Of a stretch of 64,000 bases of DNA, positions 59,506 through 64,000 are shown in pieces; the stretch's first letter is position 1, and every line of letters begins with the position of its first letter. Source of the stretch: Lichina pygmaea (taxonomy: Eukaryota; Ascomycota; Lichinomycetes; Lichinales; Lichinaceae); contig OY730169.1 in NCBI GenBank assembly GCA_963422465.1, positions 2,418,001 to 2,482,000 of the forward strand, in the 5' to 3' direction. A program made the translations under genes and the position numbers. A model generated the notes under the pieces. The model had not been told where the DNA came from. It saw only the letters and a program-made list of their open reading frames with translations, and did no database searches.

Positions 59506-60810
59506 ATCTTTGCATGTCCCCCCTGTAGTCCCGTCATTCGACCAGAGCCTGCTACCGATCTTCGCCAGACTCAATCGGCAGTGAGACCGAGTCGCGGCGA
59601 CCTTTCCGGTCCTGGGTTCTTCTCGTCTCCTTTCTGGGGAGCCGTTGTTGGCCGGTAGCCGAGTTTTCTCTGCGTCGACCAGCTTGCTCCATCTACCTTC
59701 ACGGCCATGACGACGCGGGAGAAGGGCCCTGACGTCGGTCGAGCGGCGACATGGCCGTCCAAACGCCACTGTAGGGTCGCTGCCGATCGTCCGGCGGACC
59801 ACGAGGGAGACGAGATCGGCCGGCTTTCCCTGGTCGGACCCTCGGCCAGGACCGAGGTCTTTCCCTCGAGAGTCGACACCGGAGCGGCCGAGGACACCGA
59901 CTCTCCAGGCGCGCCGGGCACGCCGGGCACGCCGGGCACGCCGGGCACGCCGGGCACGCCGGGCACGCCCAGGCCACCGGAGAAGCGGCGTCGAGCGCGA
60001 GCCAAGGAAATAAGACTCCGCGGAAGCGGTAGGCCTAGCCTTACCACGTCAGTGCGGTGTCGTGCCGTACGCGGAAGTGCTACGGTACGCTCCGCGGCGT
60101 AGCGCCGAGTGCCTGACGCGCAGTTCTGGCGGACCTGAAGCCGGAGGCCGGAGATCCCGCCAGTCGATGATGGTAGTGGGCTGGTGGTGGTGGTGGTGGC
60201 GGTGGCGGCGGTGCGCGGCCGGTCGACAGGCCTAATCTTGGGGTTAGATTGCGAGAGCCATCGCCTGGGAGATCGGGGGTGACGAACCTCCTAAGCATGC
60301 CAACTTAGTGGCTGGACGCCCGCGTTTGACCCGTGCCGTACCGCGCCGGGCGAAACAGCCTCGGCTTCACACGAGCGCGAGAGCCTACAGTACCGGTCCG
60401 GTAGTGGGGTAAAGGTACGCTGTCGGTAGGTTGGCAGGCCCGGCAGGCGGTGCGCTAGCGCCAGGCCGTCTTCTCACTGGGCGGGCAGCGGAGGCGGAGG
60501 GGGGCGCCGCTCCAGCAGAACAACCTTCGGTGGGCAGGCAGCACGGCAGGTAATATCGGGGGGGGGGACAACCCACCGTGGGCCTCGAGCTCCACTATTC
60601 TTAGGGGATCAACCTTCGACTGACCGGCCCGGAGAGCGTTACGGTAGCGCTGTGCCGGGCTGAAGGTTGGGCTGTTTCAGGAGGTGGAGTAGGCGCAGCG
60701 ACGGGCCTGCCTGAGAGAGAGCCCGGTGCCGGGGTCCAGAGGTCCTCCGGGGGGGGGGGCCTGTCCGGGGCTTTGCGCTGGGGTAGTGAGAGCCTCTGCC
60801 GCAGGGAGTA
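59506..60810. other. GC-rich region without a supported gene
   Basis: Open frames on both strands overlap and are low complexity. A 9-bp minisatellite lies inside (59909-59968). A TGG/CGG-rich tract occurs at 60180-60215. Confidence 0.5.
59909..59968. repeat. 9-bp minisatellite (GCCGGGCAC units)
   Basis: Six to seven perfect GCCGGGCAC units run head to tail. A plus-strand frame through them reads Gly-Thr-Pro repeats, which I take as a by-product of the repeat. Confidence 0.9.
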
Positions 60811-60988
60811 CCGTGTCGCGACACAAGTCAGCGTACACCAGTACAAGCTGTCAGCTGCTACTTTCACAAGTGATAGGACTAGATTGGGGAGCTACCCCGG
60901 TAACAAAGAGCTGCTATCTATTGACTTCCCAGAGTAGGCCGAGGTAGATTTTGTATGGAGGTGCACGCAGACTCTTGTCGTGCCGCTG
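60811..60988. mobile_element. MITE copy 2, 178 bp
   Basis: This is a direct-orientation copy of 58513-58690, starting CCGTGTCGCGACACAAGTCA and ending AGACTCTTGTCGTGCCGCTG, flanked by TA (60809-60810 and 60989-60990). The insides share GTACACCAGTACAAG, CAGAGTAGGCCGAGGTAGAT and TGTATGGAGGTG. Confidence 0.85.
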
Positions 60989-60990
60989 TA

Positions 60991-63900
60991 CCTTGTACCG
61001 CCCACGCCGACTGCCCGATCGTCCGCGCACCAGATCTCTGTACTCGTAAGGTGTCCTTTCAGGACTACTCGTACGTACGTACGAGTACGGAGGTATCTTG
61101 GTCCTCTTGCCTTGAGAGACTGGTCACGTGAGGCGGAATCACGTGAGACCGTGGCACGTGCCTTGGTTCGTCGAGTCGCAGGCTTTCCCATCTTCGGGCA
61201 CGATGTGAAGCATCGTCACCCGGGCCGGGAGCCGCCGAAGAGAGCCGGGATCTCGACGGGACCGGAGACCGCCCGTGACACTTCCCCCCCCCCCCCCCCG
61301 GTCGAGGCGCGGCGACGGCGAGCGCATCCTGGCATCGGCAGCGGCCAGCGGGGTGACCCCTCGCTGATGCTCCGCGCGCGTAACTGCCGTTCACCCCGTC
61401 CTTCCCTTACCGCGCTGCACGCCATCCGTGGGCTGGCCACGGCAGCTTCACCTGCGACGTCGTGGCACGGTCGGCTCGCCCTCGCGGCTTGGACCCAAGC
61501 TGAAACGTGCGAGGACCGCCATGCTGCCTCGTCCCATATGCGCCAAGGAGCCCAGCAACCCAACAGATCGGGGGCGTGAGGGGGGGGTGTCTGTCAGCTC
61601 TGACCTCGGCCCATGCTCGCGCGCGACTCGCGCTCGAGACGGGCTCTCCGTCGGAGCGTACCGCGAATCGAAACCCTCCCCCGCTGGGCCGTCGGGACGC
61701 CGTTCTCGGCGCACGGGGAAGCCTGCGAGTGGGAGCGCCCGCGATGTGTCTCGTAGACCGGGTATGGGCCGACACGTCAGGCTTCGCCGTCGTCGATCTT
61801 GCCGAGCGTCGAGACGTCGAGCTCCGGTCGAGAGCTCGAAGGTCCGTAGAGAGCTCGGCTTGACCGTCCGTCGAGGCGCGCGGCCGGAGAGCCCAGCGAC
61901 GCCCAACCCTCGGCGGTGTCGGATCTGCGATCTCGCACCCTCCTCCACGCCGACGACCGTGCCCTGCGATCGTCCCCCCCCCCCCCCGAGACGGTCTGAT
62001 TTGCTACGGGCGTATGCGTGCTGCACGGGAGGTGAAGCATGCAGGCCAGAGCCAAGAGCGCGAACAGCAGCGTCGGACGACGATGCACGTGCACGTCCTG
62101 CCCCCGTGCGCGCGCGCCCAAGCCGAACGGAGGCTGGGATGGTCCGTCGTCGGCGGTGGAGCCGAACCCCACAGGCCTCAACGGCCGGGGGAGTCCACCG
62201 ACGTCAAGGCGCCGGCTCGTCCAATCGCACGCGGCGGCCGCCATCCACGACATCACCTGACCGTACGGCGATGCATGCACGCTGCACGAAAAGGAAGGGC
62301 GAGAGACGGAGCTGCAGGTCGCAGCATACGAGCTCGCCTCCGGCCGATCCCGCCGGCCGCGAAAGTCGTGGCGTGCGTGCCCGCAGCGTCGTCCGCTCGG
62401 ACGATGGCAGGACTTTCGCCGCCGTCGACGCCGACCCCGCCGAGGATCCGACGGGCGCCCACTCGAGGCGGACGACGCCCCCTGGAGGGGTGGGGGCCAG
62501 GCGCAGGCCCGCCTCTCGTCCCACGGTCGTCTCCTGCTGTCCTGTCGCCGCGTCTGCGGAGCGCTGCCACGCCGGTCGGCCGAGCGAAGACGACGACGGA
62601 GTTCGAGTGCCTGTACTCCGCACCTCCGTACGTTGCTCCCGGGGACAGCACGGCGCCGGGGCTCGGCGTCGATCGACCCGCAGGCGAGCTCGGCGCTGCG
62701 ACATGGGACCCAGCTCGTAGGTCCGTAGAGCAGCCGTCCGGGTATTGCCCCACCGGGCAGGGGAGGGGACGACGAGAGTTCAGGTCGCGTCGGGAGCGTC
62801 TGCGTCGCTTGGACCACATCGAGGACCGAACGTCGACGGACGGAAGGAGAGAAAGAAAGAAAGAAAGGACGGGAAAGAGGACCGGGGCAGAACTCAGGAT
62901 GCCTTGGAACATCATCCCCGGCACGGTAACGGCAGACTAGCGGTACTGTAGAGAGAACGGATGCGACCCCAGACGGCCGCATCGGGGGGGGGGGGGGGGG
63001 GGGGGGACGCGTGCAGAGGACGCAGCTTCCGTCCAATCGACATCCGTGATGTACGTAAGGTGCAGGAGGCCGTTGGCGATGGACGGCCAGGACGGCCGTC
63101 TCGACCGAGGCCCGTTCTCACCCTCGGCCAGGCTACGGTGGCTCTGGCGCAAGCAGTACGCCTTCACGGCCGCGTACCGAGGCGAGTCGCAATGGCATTG
63201 GCGGCCAAGGCGCAGACCGCTAAGCCCTAGTGGCATGGCACCAGACCGGGCCTACCGCTAAGGACGTCGTCACAGCGTCGTCGATTGGCAGGCGTAGCGG
63301 CTCTGCACGGCAGCACGCATGCACCTGTACGTTAGTGGGGCTGCGACCGTACTCGCAGGGGAGTATCCCCTTAACGGCTAGGCGGGCGTCGTCAGCCCCG
63401 ATCGCCGATGTCATCGGGAGATTGGCCTTCGCCGGTCTACGGCTGCTCCGTCGTCGCGGCCGGGCTCGAGAATCGAACCGTACCCTCGTACTCCGTACTC
63501 CGTACAACGGTCCCTCGAGGATCCGTGTCCAAAGTCCTTGGCACGTGTTGCGAGACCTCGGCCCCTTCTCCTCGCATCTTGCCCTCTCACACGAGGGGCA
63601 TCAATTCCGTTACGGCGAGGAGAGGCTCTCGCTGGAGAGAGAATCGCGTGTGGGTTGGTTTCCCGGACGGCAAGCGTCGACGGCGCTCCGTCCCGACTTT
63701 TGAGAGTGACGGTAGTCGTGCAACGCCGGACGGCCGCGCGAGCGGCGTACCGGTCACTCGAGTCTACATCCGCCGTCCGAACGACCTCGCCGTTTCAGTG
63801 GATACCCGGACGGAAAAGTATTCCTCGCTCTCCCGACCCTGGCAGAGCCCGCGCAGACGGCGTCGCAGGTACGGCTCCGTCGAGCGTGAGATCCGACCGG

Positions 63901-64000
63901 CGGCCGGCGGGTACGGGCGGCGGAGCGGACCCTCGACGACGCGCCCGTCCGCCGCAGCCCCCGACGCCGTCGACGTCGACGTCAGATCACGACGACCCCC
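60991..64000. other. GC-rich region with long accidental frames, no supported gene
   Basis: Frames up to about 430 codons overlap on both strands (for example 61428-62720 plus and 61777-63036 minus). All are Arg/Ser/Pro/Gly-rich with no domain, as expected by chance at this GC content. Poly-C or poly-G runs occur at 61287-61301, 61975-61988 and 62984-63006. GTACGTAC palindromes lie near 61066-61086. The last 300 bases are free of long frames and may be a promoter or simply spacer. Confidence 0.5.

Noticed and set aside
61428-63036. Overlapping open frames of 419-430 codons on both strands
   Set aside because: They are Arg/Ser/Pro/Gly-rich, overlap each other almost entirely, run through homopolymer tracts and show no domain. 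Such frames arise by chance in very GC-rich DNA.
1-64000. tRNA, rRNA or other structured RNA genes
   Set aside because: I looked for T-loop (GGTTCGAATCC-like) and A/B-box patterns and found no convincing cloverleaf on either strand; a tRNA scan would settle it.

Overview
The window looks like a filamentous ascomycete (Pezizomycotina) chromosome. Host genes are GC-rich with short introns (about 50-115 nt) and CTAAC/CTAAT-type branch sites. They encode typical fungal proteins: indoleamine 2,3-dioxygenase, APS kinase, a Bor1-type transporter, a ribophorin II/Swp1-like oligosaccharyltransferase subunit, DUF3020 and DUF3716 proteins, and Bud32. Chromoviruses, Tad/I-like LINEs, a MULE and pogo/Fot1-like elements fit the same group. 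A class Sordariomycetes placement is only a guess.

Layout. Bases 1 to about 27.99 kb are almost all transposable elements in a nest that can be read from target-site duplications. A LINE (22748-25904) sits at the edge of a broken nucleotidyltransferase-like host gene (25905-26152). A plus-strand Ty3/gypsy element (copy A) lies in that LINE. A second LINE (14600-19906) lies in copy A. A minus-strand gypsy element (copy B) also lies in copy A. A nearly 10 kb gypsy element (copy C, 2642-12604) lies in copy B, and a short Ty1/copia element with identical LTRs (3281-6758) lies in copy C. A decayed MULE transposase with an RGQ-rich repeat tail follows (26530-27985).

From 28 to 34.4 kb there is no convincing gene. 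This zone holds a 2.27 kb long inverted repeat, a 365 bp MITE-like element, an 878 bp pogo/Fot1-like relic and a C/G-rich fold-back region. From 34.99 to 57.85 kb come the host genes: IDO (+), APS kinase (-) divergent from BOR1 (+), an ALDH3-type fatty aldehyde dehydrogenase (-) divergent from a 1-Cys peroxiredoxin (+), a DUF3716-like protein (-), an N-myristoylated HTH-like protein (-), Swp1 (-) divergent from a DUF3020 protein (+), and BUD32 (-). The genes cover NAD+ synthesis, sulfate assimilation, boron or bicarbonate export, aldehyde and peroxide detoxification, N-glycosylation and the KEOPS/EKC tRNA-modification complex. The last 6 kb is GC-rich, holds two 178 bp MITEs and a LINE-in-LINE relic, and has no gene I can support.

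The most unusual item is an intact-looking open frame (6768-7268, +) lying antisense at the 3' end of the gypsy element. It has an exact Zn(II)2Cys6 cysteine spacing followed by a predicted coiled coil, and a decayed counterpart lies at the same place in copy A. This suggests an accessory antisense gene carried by this chromovirus family.
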